Assembly: GCF_025370785.1 (NCBI RefSeq)
Contig: NZ_JAMXFA010000002.1
Coordinates: 62,001-126,000 of the forward strand
Source of the DNA: Laspinema olomoucense D3b
GTDB taxonomy: Bacteria > Cyanobacteriota > Cyanobacteriia > Cyanobacteriales > Laspinemataceae
DNA: 64,000 bases
Direction: 5' to 3'
Shown: in pieces, positions 53,178 to 62,890 of the stretch
Position numbering within the stretch: position 1 is the first letter of the stretch
Layout of the letters: each line of letters opens with the position of its first letter
The notes under the pieces: generated by a model
The model's database searches: none
The model's input: the letters and a program-made list of their open reading frames with translations, nothing else
What the model was told of the DNA's origin: nothing
Translations under genes and position numbers: made by a program

Positions 53178-54359
53178 TCACTGTCGATAGACGGGTAGGG
53201 TAAAGTGAAATGCACTGCCTTTATTGCAAGAAGAATCCACCCAAATTTCCCCACAATTGGCCCGAATTAATCGCTTACATAAGCCTAAACCGATTCCATA
53301 CCCATCTTTTTGCTCATCGCGCTTGAGGCGAAACTTATCCTCAAAAATATGCTCCTGATTTTCGGAGGGAATGCCGGGACCCGTGTCGATTACACTAACT
53401 TGAACCTTTTGTGTCGTGCGGTGCAAGATACAAACTTGAATTTCGCCGCCTTGGGGAGTGTACTTAATGGCATTGTCCAGAAGATTGACAATCACCTGGC
53501 GTACCCGTTCTCCATCGGCATAAACCGAGGGTAAATCGTTGGGAATGTCGGTTTTTAGGGTATGGGATTTTGCCAATAAGCGGTCTTTGAAATTTTCTAG
53601 GATGTTCAAAGTCAGGGTTTTGAGGTTGAGTTTCTTGGGATGAATGTGAAACTCGGCACTATTCGTGCTATGAGCAGCAACGAGGATATCTGAGATCATG
53701 CGATCGATCAGGCGGGTTTGAGTCCGGGCATGGTAAATTAATCGCGATCGCAGTGCCGATGCCGCCTCGGGACTGAGAGATTTTTCCGGTTTGTAAGTGA
53801 TTTCTAGGGTTTCTAAAGCCAGAGAAGCTGCCGTCAGAGGATTTCGCAACTCATGGGCTAACATGGCAATCAAGCGGTCCTTAAAATGCAGTTGGTCCAC
53901 CAGTTCTTCTTTTTCCTGCTTCAGGCGAAAAATTTCATCGGAGAGCTCCATCAGTTCAGCGGAATGTGCCAGTTCAGAAGAGATGCTTTTGCGGGGGTAA
54001 TGCCCGATCGCTTCTTCTGATGCCTGCTTGCTGAGATACTCTTCCACGGACTTTTGCCAGCGATCCCACCACTTATCCAGTTCTCCGACTAAATTACTAC
54101 CGGCGAGAACTTGTCGGGGTCCCGGGTGGAGTTTAATCAAAGCTGGAGTCGCGACCAGTTTAAACTGTTCCGCTAGATAAGGCTGTTCGCTGACATCAAT
54201 GATTTGCAAGTCAAAGGGGATACCTGTCCGCAGTTTCTGAAAATAACTGCGGATTCTGCGAATTTGTTCACTGGATCTCGGACGCCTATCAACAAATAGG
54301 ACAAGCTGTAAAGGTGCTTCATCGTTCTGATGCATGGTTTTTTCCGGAACTGCCCTCAT
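53178..54359 (-). CDS. sasA: Circadian output histidine kinase SasA
   Basis: A 393-residue kinase. Residues about 15-105 are a KaiB-like thioredoxin-fold domain ('QLVLFVDRRPRSSEQIRRIRSYFQ', in pieces) that binds KaiC. The catalytic part has the phospho-acceptor His169 in 'LIAMLAHELRNPLTAA', the N box 'VIVNLLDNAIKYTPQGG', G1 'DTGPGIP' and the final 'GYGIGLGLCKRLI'. In cyanobacteria SasA passes KaiC phase to the regulator RpaA; neither partner lies in the window. The ATG at 54359 has AAGGGG at 6 bases; an ATG at 54335 is the alternative. Divergent from the DUF2079 gene. Confidence 0.93.
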   Translation of the reverse strand: MRAVPEKTMHQNDEAPLQLVLFVDRRPRSSEQIRRIRSYFQKLRTGIPFDLQIIDVSEQPYLAEQFKLVATPALIKLHPGPRQVLAGSNLVGELDKWWDRWQKSVEEYLSKQASEEAIGHYPRKSISSELAHSAELMELSDEIFRLKQEKEELVDQLHFKDRLIAMLAHELRNPLTAASLALETLEITYKPEKSLSPEAASALRSRLIYHARTQTRLIDRMISDILVAAHSTNSAEFHIHPKKLNLKTLTLNILENFKDRLLAKSHTLKTDIPNDLPSVYADGERVRQVIVNLLDNAIKYTPQGGEIQVCILHRTTQKVQVSVIDTGPGIPSENQEHIFEDKFRLKRDEQKDGYGIGLGLCKRLIRANCGEIWVDSSCNKGSAFHFTLPVYRQ

Positions 54360-54661
54360 GCAATCCCCTTGCGGCAATGCGGCTAAAAAAGTAACACTGA
54401 TTTTGAGCTTGAGACAAGTGACTCGATCGCCCTAGCGATTCTTTTGTTTTTCTTTATATTTATAAATTATCCTGTTTATTGTCGATTCGTGAAAGAGTAC
54501 AAAGGATTCGACTCTTGTCACGACTTGACTGCCCAGAAGGAAAAGAGCTAGGGCCTCCGGACTGGTCTAAACCTACCCAATGGAACCTCAACTTTCAACC
54601 TGTTGAGGCAGCAGAACGTTTGTTGTCAAACCTTAACATTTTCTTAAGACTTAAGCGAGGA

Positions 54662-56488
54662 ATGTTGTCAAATTTGCCGAAAAATTCAGGGGGGCGGTTG
54701 GTGATCACAGTTGCGATCGCCTTCTTTGTGGTGACCCTAGTCTTCACCCTCCACCGCTACTACACCTTTTACGCCTCTTTTGACCAGGGAATTTTTAACC
54801 AGGTCTTTTGGAATAGCAGCCAGGGACGGTTGTTCCAAAGTTCGCTGTCCTCGGGTCTTTCCACCAATGTTGTCCATAGTGGAGAAGTCCCGGACGTTTC
54901 CTATCACCGTCTCGGACAACATTTTACCCCGGCCCTATTACTCTGGCTACCCATTTACAGTCTGTTTCCCTCTCCGGTAACCTTGAGCGTACTCCATGTG
55001 ACAATGGTCACCGCTGCTGGGGGGGTACTCTATGCCCTCGCCCGAGTCTATCTCCAACCCGCGATCGCCAGTTGGATTGCCGTCAGCTACTATGCCGCCA
55101 ATGCGATCGCCGGTCCCACCCTCTCCAACTTCCATGACAATTTCCAGATGCCCCTATTTGTCTTCAGTCTGTTGTTGGCAATGGAAAAACGCTGGTGGTG
55201 GCTCTTTTGGCCTCTGGCCCTCTGCATCCTCGCAGTCCGCGCCGATGGCGGCATCTCCCTCTTTGGCGTCGGAGTGTACATGATTCTCAGCAAACGCTAT
55301 CCCAAACGGGGATTAGCCATTTGTACCCTCAGTTTCACTTATATCGCCCTCTTGACCAACCTGGTCATGCCCCTGTTTTCCGACGATATTTCTCGCCGAT
55401 TCACCATTGAGCGCTTCGGGCAGTACATTGATAAAGAAGAAGCGACCACCTTGGAGATTCTCTGGGCCTTTATCAGCCAACCGGGATTAGTCCTTTGGGA
55501 GATTATCACCCCGATTGGGGGAAAAATAAAGTATCTCCTGGGACAATGGCTGCCCTTGGCCTTTATTCCCGCATTTTCCCCAACCGCTTGGGCGATCGCC
55601 GGATTTCCCCTGCTGGCGATTTTCTTACAACAAGGTCAAACCGCCTTATCCATTAATATCCGCTATGCTATGACTGTCGTTCCGGGTCTCTGTTATGGGG
55701 CAATCCTCTGGTGGTCCTACCGACAACAGTCCTTACAAACTCCAGTCCGGGACGTAATTCGCCAGGGACTCTGGAATAAACCTGCGCCACCGCCAGTCCC
55801 CATCAATGAACCGAAGCAAACCCCCAAGACCAATTTATTAACCGGCAAGATGTCCACCTGGGGCGATCGCCTCGGTTCCCTCCTCGAACCCCTGCGCAAA
55901 AAAGCCGACTACTGGTGGGAAACCCATCCCAAACTGCTCAAAATTTCCATGCAGCGCTTTTGGGCCATTTGCATTGGGTTGTCCCTATTGTTTACCTTTA
56001 CCTCCAACCCGAATCGCACCTTTTATTTTATTATTCCCGACTCCATCGACCCCTGGGTCTACGTTTCCCTGCCGCAGCAGTGGGAACATAGTCGCCACAT
56101 CCGGAACTTAATGTCCCAGATTCCCCCGGATGCCAGTGTTTCCGCGACCACCTATTTAGTGCCTTCCCTCTCCGGACGCCGAGAGATTCTGCGCTTTCCG
56201 TTTTTGCGGTTCCGCAATGATGCTTCCCAAGAGGTTAACGTCGAATATGCGATCGCCGACTTGTGGCAACTCCAACAATATCTCCCCGCCTTCAAACATG
56301 ACCGCGCCCTCTTTCGCGATTTAGTCCCTTTTATCGATCAACTCCATGCCACGGACCAATATGGCATTATTGGATTTGAACAAGGGGTGATTTTAATGCG
56401 CCGACAAACTCCCTCAGATTCAGCAGCATTAGCGGCATGGCAACGGTATCGTGAAGAGATTGAGCCATTATTGAAACCGGATGCGTAA
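54662..56488 (+). CDS. DUF2079 polytopic membrane protein
   Basis: About 608 residues with 10-12 hydrophobic segments between residues 10 and 450. The 'ASFDQGIFNQVFW' start region and 'GQHFTPALLLWLPIYSLFPSP' are DUF2079 signatures. This family looks like GT-C-fold glycosyltransferases but has no proven reaction. A soluble, Trp/Arg/Pro-rich segment with the C-terminal 'DQYGIIGFEQGVILMRR' is typical. The frame is open back to TTG at 54479, but those 61 residues lack family sequence; ATG at 54662 is preferred, with GAGG only 3-4 bases before it. Upstream spacer (54360-54661) is shared with divergent sasA. Confidence 0.8.
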   Translation: MLSNLPKNSGGRLVITVAIAFFVVTLVFTLHRYYTFYASFDQGIFNQVFWNSSQGRLFQSSLSSGLSTNVVHSGEVPDVSYHRLGQHFTPALLLWLPIYSLFPSPVTLSVLHVTMVTAAGGVLYALARVYLQPAIASWIAVSYYAANAIAGPTLSNFHDNFQMPLFVFSLLLAMEKRWWWLFWPLALCILAVRADGGISLFGVGVYMILSKRYPKRGLAICTLSFTYIALLTNLVMPLFSDDISRRFTIERFGQYIDKEEATTLEILWAFISQPGLVLWEIITPIGGKIKYLLGQWLPLAFIPAFSPTAWAIAGFPLLAIFLQQGQTALSINIRYAMTVVPGLCYGAILWWSYRQQSLQTPVRDVIRQGLWNKPAPPPVPINEPKQTPKTNLLTGKMSTWGDRLGSLLEPLRKKADYWWETHPKLLKISMQRFWAICIGLSLLFTFTSNPNRTFYFIIPDSIDPWVYVSLPQQWEHSRHIRNLMSQIPPDASVSATTYLVPSLSGRREILRFPFLRFRNDASQEVNVEYAIADLWQLQQYLPAFKHDRALFRDLVPFIDQLHATDQYGIIGFEQGVILMRRQTPSDSAALAAWQRYREEIEPLLKPDA

Positions 56489-56589
56489 GCGACAATCGGC
56501 ACTCTCAAGCGGGTGCCGATTTAGCAGGGGATTAAGAATGGTGCAAAATCTCAGTTCTATCCAAACCTAAACTTGTGTAATCTGCGTCC

Positions 56590-57777
56590 ATGAAAATTCT
56601 GGTACTCACTTGGGAGTTTCCTCCTCGGATTGTCGGGGGTATTGCACGTCACGTTGCGGAATTATATCCGGAGTTGGTGAAATTGGGCCATTGCGTCCAT
56701 TTAGTGACCGTGGAATTTGGTCATGCCCCGATGTATGAACAACTGGAAGGGATTGACGTGCATCGGGTCCCCGTCGAACAGGGAAACGACTTCTTCCACT
56801 GGGTTGCCAACATGAACGAGAGCATGGGACGTCATGGGGGCAAATTGATTTTAGAAGAAGGACCCTTCGACTTGATTCACGCCCATGATTGGTTAGTCGC
56901 CGATGCAGCGATCGCCCTCAAACACCACTTTAAAATTCCCCTGATTGCCACCATCCACGCCACAGAACATGGCAGAAATAACGGCATTCATAACGAAATT
57001 CAGGGGTATATCGCTCAGAAAGAGCGAGACTTGGTGTACAACTCCTGGCGGACGATCGTCTGTAGCGATTATATGCGTCGAGAACTGGAACGAGCATTAG
57101 GCTGTCCCGGGGATAAAATCGACGTCATTTTTAATGGCATCCGGGCCGAAAAAAAACCCCGGTGGCAGGATTTTGATGCTCAAACTTTTCGCCGTCAGTT
57201 TGCGGGCGATCATGAAAAAATCGTCTACTATGTCGGTCGCATGACTTACGAAAAAGGCGTCGAAGTCTTATTAAGAGCAGCCCCCAAAATCCTCTGGGAA
57301 ATGGGAGGATTGGTCAAATTTGCCATTGTAGGCGGTGGCAATACCGACCACCTCAAAGAATTGGCCGGTGCTTTAAATATCTGGGATAAGTGCTATTTTA
57401 CCGGCTTCATGTTTGAGGATGACCTGCACAAATTCCAAGCGGTTGCTGATTGTGCCGTCTTCCCCAGTCTCTATGAACCCTTTGGAATTGTCGCCTTAGA
57501 AAGTTTTGCCGCCCGGGTTCCTGTGGTTGTCTCCGATACCGGAGGATTACCCGAGGTGGTTCAACATACAAAAACCGGCGTCGTCACCTGGGCGAATAAT
57601 CCCGACTCCCTCGCTTGGGGAATCCTCGATGTGTTGAAAAATCCTGGGTATGTGCAGTGGTTGATTGATAATGCTTACGCGGATTTAAACCGGCGATTTA
57701 GTTGGCCGAAATTGGCTCATCAAACTGAAGTAGTTTATCATCGTGTGGTGAATGAGCGATCGCAAATTGTTTGGTAA
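56590..57777 (+). CDS. GT4 family glycosyltransferase
   Basis: A 395-residue GT-B-fold retaining glycosyltransferase. It starts 'MKILVLTWEFPPRIVGGIARHV', the donor/acceptor cleft of the family, and has 'HAHDWLVADAAI' and 'IATIHATEHGR'. The C-terminal donor half has 'VYYVGRMTYEKGVEVLLRA' and the E-x7-E motif in 'SLYEPFGIVALESFAARVPVVVSDTGG'. It resembles glycogen-synthase-like and exopolysaccharide enzymes; the donor sugar cannot be read from sequence. It follows the DUF2079 gene by about 100 bp in the same direction, so the two may be co-transcribed for surface glycan synthesis (inference). Confidence 0.9.
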   Translation: MKILVLTWEFPPRIVGGIARHVAELYPELVKLGHCVHLVTVEFGHAPMYEQLEGIDVHRVPVEQGNDFFHWVANMNESMGRHGGKLILEEGPFDLIHAHDWLVADAAIALKHHFKIPLIATIHATEHGRNNGIHNEIQGYIAQKERDLVYNSWRTIVCSDYMRRELERALGCPGDKIDVIFNGIRAEKKPRWQDFDAQTFRRQFAGDHEKIVYYVGRMTYEKGVEVLLRAAPKILWEMGGLVKFAIVGGGNTDHLKELAGALNIWDKCYFTGFMFEDDLHKFQAVADCAVFPSLYEPFGIVALESFAARVPVVVSDTGGLPEVVQHTKTGVVTWANNPDSLAWGILDVLKNPGYVQWLIDNAYADLNRRFSWPKLAHQTEVVYHRVVNERSQIVW

Positions 57778-58042
57778 TGTGAGGGGAATTGCCAAGTCAT
57801 CCCCCATCCGGTTGTAAACCGTTGGTTTTCTTTCTGAGGGAAGCAAAAGACAGCCTAATTCTGCTTTCCTGCCCACCCTAACTCACCCAGTTGCTGCATC
57901 ATCTCTCTCCAAAACCCCACCTACAATCCTCGGATTCTAATCCCGAATCACCGGCCCTAGAGGGTCGGTATCGGATTAGGAAAACTAACCTAGTTGCTGT
58001 ACAAACCTCCCTCAATCCCCTCCCAAAATCCTTCCGTGAAAA

Positions 58043-58076
58043 TCTGTGAAATCAGTGGTTCATCCCTCTACCTCAA
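58043..58076. repeat. 34-bp direct repeat, left copy
   Basis: This sequence (TCTGTGAAATC...CTACCTCAA) recurs exactly at 60099-60132. It contains the last codons and stop of the DUF4276 gene. The copies bracket the ATPase/DUF4276 cassette. Confidence 0.9.
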
Positions 58077-58725
58077 TTGATTCTATATAATCAATTAACC
58101 GCTCAACTTCCTTAAAATCATGTATCAATCCTTCTAAATTCAGCAATCCTATTAATTTGGCTCCATCCTTAGCTTTGGAATATTTTTTATTTTTTCTTTT
58201 CTGTTTTCCTCTAACAATTTTTACCTCTTCAAAATATTGACATAAAATAGTCTCTAATTTTTCACTAGGTCTTTCAATTTCTTCCGGATGTCTATTTCTA
58301 ATTAAGGGATTGCTGCGGATATCTTGTTCTTGTTTTTTACGAGTCAATCCTTCACTCTTCCCAAATTCTTCAATCTTATCAACTTGAGACAGTATCCAAG
58401 CTTCCATTTCTTGGACCATAAAAAAAATTCGGGTTGTATCAAACGGCTGATATCGCGCCAATCTTTCAGGGATTATTTCTGTGGGTCCATCTAAATCGAT
58501 GAGAATAGCTGCATTAGACTGCTGTTCTTCTATAAATACAAGACGGTTCCTAGTTTGGGTGATGGTTCCAAAGGGTTGAATGATGAGATTAAAGTCAGCA
58601 GGGGAGAGCCTTTGAGATAATAATTTATGAAAACTTTCCCGAAAAACAGCTGTATTATCCACGGTCAATACTGAGGGATTTTCGGAGTAGACTCCCTCAA
58701 TATAAATCGTAACATTGATTACCAT
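58060..58725 (-). CDS. DUF4276 protein, TOPRIM-like
   Basis: A 221-residue protein of the DUF4276 family, often encoded just after an AAA-type ATPase. It has a TOPRIM-like layout of acidic residues: 'IYIEGVYSE' at the N terminus, 'AAILIDLDGPTE' (Asp-x-Asp) and 'VQEMEAWILSQ'. The C-terminal half is basic ('RGKQKRKNKKYSKAK'), suiting nucleic-acid contact. Its ATG (58725) lies inside the ATPase stop region with a 7-base overlap (58719-58725), so translation is coupled. The last residues and stop fall within the 34-bp repeat. In related two-gene pairs this subunit is a nuclease or effector; that role here is inference. Confidence 0.8.
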   Translation of the reverse strand: MVINVTIYIEGVYSENPSVLTVDNTAVFRESFHKLLSQRLSPADFNLIIQPFGTITQTRNRLVFIEEQQSNAAILIDLDGPTEIIPERLARYQPFDTTRIFFMVQEMEAWILSQVDKIEEFGKSEGLTRKKQEQDIRSNPLIRNRHPEEIERPSEKLETILCQYFEEVKIVRGKQKRKNKKYSKAKDGAKLIGLLNLEGLIHDFKEVERLIDYIESIEVEG

Positions 58726-59939
58726 CGCTTGCCACCTATCAAACCTTGTAACCAAGCTTGACCCACCAAAAAATCTTCATCCACTTCATCAGGGAAACTG
58801 TAATTGACTACCGTTTCATTCCCCTGGTTCTTTTCAAAAACTAAGACATCCTCTAGCTCAAATAAATTCAGGAGTAAGGGTGAATGAGTCGTCAAAATGA
58901 TTTGAGTCTCTTTTGAGGCTTGTTTCAGGGCCTCCGCAACCGTATTAATCATGTCCGGATGAAGATTAGTTTCCGGTTCGTCAAGACAGACCAGATTGCC
59001 GCGTTCAGGGTTAAATAATATGGATAACAAGAGAAGATATTGTAGCGTTCCATCCGAAATCTGTTCAATAGAGACAGACCGAGTTAAATTTTTTTCTCGA
59101 AGAACTAGATATAACTTAGAACCTATTACATCAAAATTAATATCCTTGAAAAAAGGATTGATTTTCTTAATAGCTTCTTCAATTTTTTCATAGTCGAGAG
59201 AATTATTATTTTTGATTCTATTCAAAATAGTTATTAGATTTTGTCCGTTAGGCAATAATGTTGTTTCTGTGCTGTAGCTGGCAGGTTGTCGGATCAGACT
59301 AGAAAAAGTTGTATCAAAATTAGAGTAGACAGCAGCAGATTCTAATGCTCTTTTCAAGGTAAACAAGGGATAGAATCTTTCCGGATCCGAAATTTGACTC
59401 AAAGCGGGTTCGGTTGATTTGAAGGTGATTTCTTGATTTTGTTCGGGATATTTTTCGAGGCGCACTTTTCCATCTTCCCTCCTTTTGGAAATAACTCCCT
59501 GGGCATTATTCATTTCCATGAAAATAAAATCATCTTGGGTAGAACTAGGACTTATAGAGTATAATTTTTCAGCCAACCAATAAGAGGTTGACGCCATTTT
59601 ATAAATCGTCAGTTCATAAATTGGATTTTCCCTAAATTGATAGCCTTTCTGATTTTTTATATTATTAATGAATTCTTTATCAAATTCAAAAGACAACTTA
59701 ATATAGTCTTTTTCATTGGCATTGAAATTGGCTACCGTAGGAAATCCACCCCAGGTTTTTAAAAATATGTATTCTAATCCATTCCCAATAATCGCTTGGT
59801 ATAATAGTTGAATGGCTTTGAGTAAATTTGATTTACCACTGCCATTAATCCCTAACAAAATATTAAGACCGGGATTCAGTTTTACGGTGGTTGGACCTCT
59901 GAAACTAAAAAAGTTCTCCAATGTTATTCGTGAAAACAT
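58719..59939 (-). CDS. AAA ATPase (OLD-like, AAA_15/21 type)
   Basis: A 406-residue ABC/SMC-like ATPase with an inserted helical middle. Walker A is 'NILLGINGSGKSNLLKAI' (about 27-44). The signature 'SVSIEQISDGTLQYLLLLSIL' and Walker B 'NLVCLDEPETNLHPD' lie near residues 285-328, with the switch histidine in 'QIILTTHSP'. It starts 'FSRITLENFFSFRGPTTV', the usual N terminus of OLD/RecF-like proteins. DNA here is clearly more AT-rich than neighbouring core genes. With the overlapping DUF4276 gene it forms a cassette like anti-phage ATPase-TOPRIM pairs (PARIS, Gabija-type logic); function is not proven. Confidence 0.87.
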   Translation of the reverse strand: MFSRITLENFFSFRGPTTVKLNPGLNILLGINGSGKSNLLKAIQLLYQAIIGNGLEYIFLKTWGGFPTVANFNANEKDYIKLSFEFDKEFINNIKNQKGYQFRENPIYELTIYKMASTSYWLAEKLYSISPSSTQDDFIFMEMNNAQGVISKRREDGKVRLEKYPEQNQEITFKSTEPALSQISDPERFYPLFTLKRALESAAVYSNFDTTFSSLIRQPASYSTETTLLPNGQNLITILNRIKNNNSLDYEKIEEAIKKINPFFKDINFDVIGSKLYLVLREKNLTRSVSIEQISDGTLQYLLLLSILFNPERGNLVCLDEPETNLHPDMINTVAEALKQASKETQIILTTHSPLLLNLFELEDVLVFEKNQGNETVVNYSFPDEVDEDFLVGQAWLQGLIGGKRW

Positions 59940-60098
59940 AATTTTGGGGGTTGGCTAAGGGTGGAGATGAGATTAGGTTGAGAATTGTACGAATTCCGTG
60001 GAATAATTATCTCCCTACAGAATATTTTACAAATTTTAAAGTATTATATAGCAATTGTCAAGGTTTCTGCTCACCTCGGGGTTTAATTCAGATAAAAG

Positions 60099-60132
60099 TC
60101 TGTGAAATCAGTGGTTCATCCCTCTACCTCAA
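60099..60132. repeat. 34-bp direct repeat, right copy
   Basis: Exact copy of 58043-58076 in the same orientation. Its right end includes the stop codon and last residues of the cysteine desulfurase gene. The spacer from 59940 to 60098 is AT-rich, with the ATPase promoter likely inside it. Confidence 0.9.
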
Positions 60133-61296
60133 CAATCCTCCCCGAACTTTCCGTAACGATTCAATCGTGGCGATCGCCTGTTGTGCCACTCTATCAATCT
60201 CCTCAACCGTATTAAATCGCCCGATTCCAAATCGTACCGAAGCAAATGCCAACTCCGGCGATCGCCCAATTGCCTCCAACACATGAGACGGTGCAATTTT
60301 AGCCGAAGTACAAGCGGAACCCGATGACACCGCCATCACTGATTGCAATCCCAACAACAACGCTTGACCATCCACTCCTGCTACACTTATATTTAAGTTA
60401 CCGGCTAATCGTTGGGTGGGATGACCATTCAAAAACACCGATTCCAAAGATTGTAATTGTTCCCATAACCGCTGTCGCAACCTCATCAGGCGATCGCCTT
60501 CTGACTCCATTTCTGCCAATCCCAACGCTACCGCTTTAGCAAATCCCACAATCTGCGGCACATAAAGCGTCCCCGATCGCAATCCTCTCTCATGTCCTCC
60601 CCCATGCATCTGAGGAGCAATTTTCACCCGAGGATTACGCCGCCGAACATACAGTGCACCCACCCCTTTCGGTCCATATATTTTATGGGCAGTTAATGAC
60701 ATTAAATCTACCTGCATCTCCTGCACATCTAGGGGAATTTTACCAATCCCTTGTGCTGCATCACTATGAAAAATAATCCCCCGTTCTTTACACATTAACC
60801 CAATTTTTTTTAACGGTTGTAAGACACCTATTTCATTATTTGCCGCCATGATGGATACCAACACTGTATCGGCACGAAAGGCATTTTCTAACTCCACTAA
60901 ATCCAGCAATCCATCAGGTTGAACCGGCAAATAAGTAATGTCAAATCCCAAGGTTTCTAAGTAGGCACAGGGGTCAAGAACAGCATTATGTTCGGTGTTA
61001 ACGGTGATGATATGCCGTCCTTTTTGAAAATAACTTTCCGCCACCCCTTTAATCGCTAAATTATTGGCTTCCGTTGCACCACTGGTAAAAATGATTTCTT
61101 CTGGGGTGGCATGAATAGCATCAGCGAGGGTTTCTCTAGCTTGTTGAATAGCAGCTTCTGCTTCCCATCCATATTGATGATTGATGCTTGCCGGATTTCC
61201 GAAATAGTCCGTAAAATAAGGCAACATTGCCTGGATAACCCGTTGATCTACAGGGGTGGTGGCATGACAGTCGAGATAAATGGGGCGCTCGGACAT
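60124..61296 (-). CDS. Cysteine desulfurase (NifS/IscS-like)
   Basis: 390 residues, aminotransferase class V. It removes sulfur from cysteine for iron-sulfur clusters and thiolated tRNA. PLP-binding Lys205 lies in 'SLTAHKIYGPKG', with 'NTEHNAVLDP' (His) and 'SDAAQGIGK' (Asp) around the cofactor. The sulfur-carrying Cys329 is in 'SSGSACTSAK', a loop long enough for group I (IscS/NifS) enzymes. The start at 61296 begins 'RPIYLDCHATTPVD'; an upstream TTG exists. Its last codons sit in the 34-bp repeat. No isc/suf partner nearby. Confidence 0.93.
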   Translation of the reverse strand: MSERPIYLDCHATTPVDQRVIQAMLPYFTDYFGNPASINHQYGWEAEAAIQQARETLADAIHATPEEIIFTSGATEANNLAIKGVAESYFQKGRHIITVNTEHNAVLDPCAYLETLGFDITYLPVQPDGLLDLVELENAFRADTVLVSIMAANNEIGVLQPLKKIGLMCKERGIIFHSDAAQGIGKIPLDVQEMQVDLMSLTAHKIYGPKGVGALYVRRRNPRVKIAPQMHGGGHERGLRSGTLYVPQIVGFAKAVALGLAEMESEGDRLMRLRQRLWEQLQSLESVFLNGHPTQRLAGNLNISVAGVDGQALLLGLQSVMAVSSGSACTSAKIAPSHVLEAIGRSPELAFASVRFGIGRFNTVEEIDRVAQQAIATIESLRKVRGGLLR

Positions 61297-61464
61297 AAGC
61301 AATGTTAGGAAAAAAGGTAGGCTCTAGCTTTAGCTTAACTTAAATTAGTCTACAATTTGAAGTATAGAGGGGATTTAGGATGAGTTGTAGGGTGCTTCAG
61401 ACTCATTTTGAATCTATAGCAAGTCTAAATCCTTCTGACAATCCCTACAATACCTACAATTGAC

Positions 61465-61519
61465 GGAGTAGGAGCATCTTGCTCCCTTAAAGTCACAGAG
61501 AGCAAGATACTCCTACTCC
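61465..61519. repeat. 20-bp inverted repeat with 15-base loop
   Basis: GGAGTAGGAGCATCTTGCTC pairs with a 20-base arm ending TACTCC, with one mismatch. It lies in the spacer (61297-61612) between cysteine desulfurase and the hybrid kinase, about 95 bases past the kinase stop on its strand. It could end kinase transcription or be a dispersed hairpin. No gene in the rest of the spacer. Confidence 0.7.
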
Positions 61520-61612
61520 CTTTAAAAATTGTACAAGGCTTACCAGTGCGCTCTCTATCCCGGTCCTGGGTAGGATTTTCCGAGGTAACCTTACCCTGAA
61601 ATTACCATTTTT

Positions 61613-62890
61613 TCATTCCGGTTGCTGCACTGCAAAATATTCTGTCTTGATACCCGGGCGATCGCTGGATTTAGCCGACTGAATACGAATGGGTAATTCA
61701 ATTTTAAATTCGGTTCCTTTTTGGGGATGAGAAATACATTCTATCGTCCCTTGATGTTGCTGTACAATAATTTGATAAACCATTGATAATCCGAGTCCGG
61801 TTCCTGAACCGACGGGTTTTGTACTAAAAAAGGGGTCAAATATTTGGGATTTAACCGATTCGGAAATTCCGGGGCCATTATCGGCAATCCGAATCAGAAC
61901 TCTATTTTCACTTAAAGTTTCCGTCTGAATTGTCAAACAACCGGGATGAGAAGGGGAATATAAACTGCTGCTTTCTATCGCATCAATGGCATTATTGAGG
62001 ATTTGCAAAAAAGCTTGATTAATTTGGGCCGCGTAGGATTCAATAGAAGGTAATTTTCCGTAATTTTTAATAAGCTGAATTTGTTGATTAGTGGCGTTAG
62101 ATTGCAACCGATGACCTAAAATTAATAACGTATTTTCTAGGGCTTCATTGATTTGAATGCACTGGAGTCCCGACCGTTCAAAGTGGGTAAATTCCTGAAG
62201 AGATAAGACAATTTGGCGAATGCGATCGCTCCCATGTTGCATTGACCCAATGATTTTCGGTAAATCTTGCAGCATGAAATTCAAATCGATGGATTCGAGT
62301 TTGGTTTGAATCGCCTCACTGGGTTGATTAACTTCTTTTTGATACAACTGAACCAGGTCAATTAAGTCTTGAGTATATTCTTGGAGATGACTGAGATTAC
62401 TGTAAATAAAGGTAACCGGATTGTTGATTTCATGAGCGACCCCAGCGACGAGTTGACCAATGCTGGACATTTTTTCGCTTTGGATTAATTGAGACTGCAC
62501 TCGTTGTAAATCCTTGAGGGTTTTACTCAGGCGTAAACCGGCGCGAACCCGGGCCATTAGTTCTTCGGTGTCGATGGGTTTAGAGAGGAAATCATCCGCC
62601 CCGGAGTCCAAGCCGATCACGCGATCGGTCACCAGTTCGCGGGCAGTTAAGAGAATAAAAAAGGTGCTGGATAAAGCGGGGTTGGCTTTGACGTGCTTGC
62701 AGACGGCTAATCCATCAAGTTGGGGCATCATCCAGTCACAAATAATTAAATCGGGACGGAGTTGCTCTGCTTGATGGATACCTTCCTCCCCATCGGAGGC
62801 GATCGCCACATGATGACCTTCACTTTCGAGCAATTCTTGCAAAACAATTTGCACCGTAATATCATCATCAATCGCTAAAATTTTACCCAT
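61613..62890 (-). CDS. Response regulator-histidine kinase hybrid
   Basis: A 425-residue protein with a receiver domain first (residues 1-120; acidic pocket Asp8-10, phospho-acceptor Asp52 in 'LIICDWMMPQLDG', Lys104 in 'FLSKPID'). A coiled-coil linker leads to a histidine kinase: His153 in 'QLVAGVAHEINNPVTF', the N box 'FLQILNNAIDAIE', G1 'IADNGPGISE', F box 'IFDPFFSTKPVGSGTGLGL'. No transmembrane segment, so it is cytosolic and probably takes signal by phosphorelay. It lies 310 bp downstream of the next kinase gene on the same strand, and the two may work together. Confidence 0.92.
   Translation of the reverse strand: MGKILAIDDDITVQIVLQELLESEGHHVAIASDGEEGIHQAEQLRPDLIICDWMMPQLDGLAVCKHVKANPALSSTFFILLTARELVTDRVIGLDSGADDFLSKPIDTEELMARVRAGLRLSKTLKDLQRVQSQLIQSEKMSSIGQLVAGVAHEINNPVTFIYSNLSHLQEYTQDLIDLVQLYQKEVNQPSEAIQTKLESIDLNFMLQDLPKIIGSMQHGSDRIRQIVLSLQEFTHFERSGLQCIQINEALENTLLILGHRLQSNATNQQIQLIKNYGKLPSIESYAAQINQAFLQILNNAIDAIESSSLYSPSHPGCLTIQTETLSENRVLIRIADNGPGISESVKSQIFDPFFSTKPVGSGTGLGLSMVYQIIVQQHQGTIECISHPQKGTEFKIELPIRIQSAKSSDRPGIKTEYFAVQQPE

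Noticed and set aside
52940-53254. Minus-strand 104-codon frame after sasA
   Set aside because: Overlaps the sasA 3' end in another frame and has no family signature.
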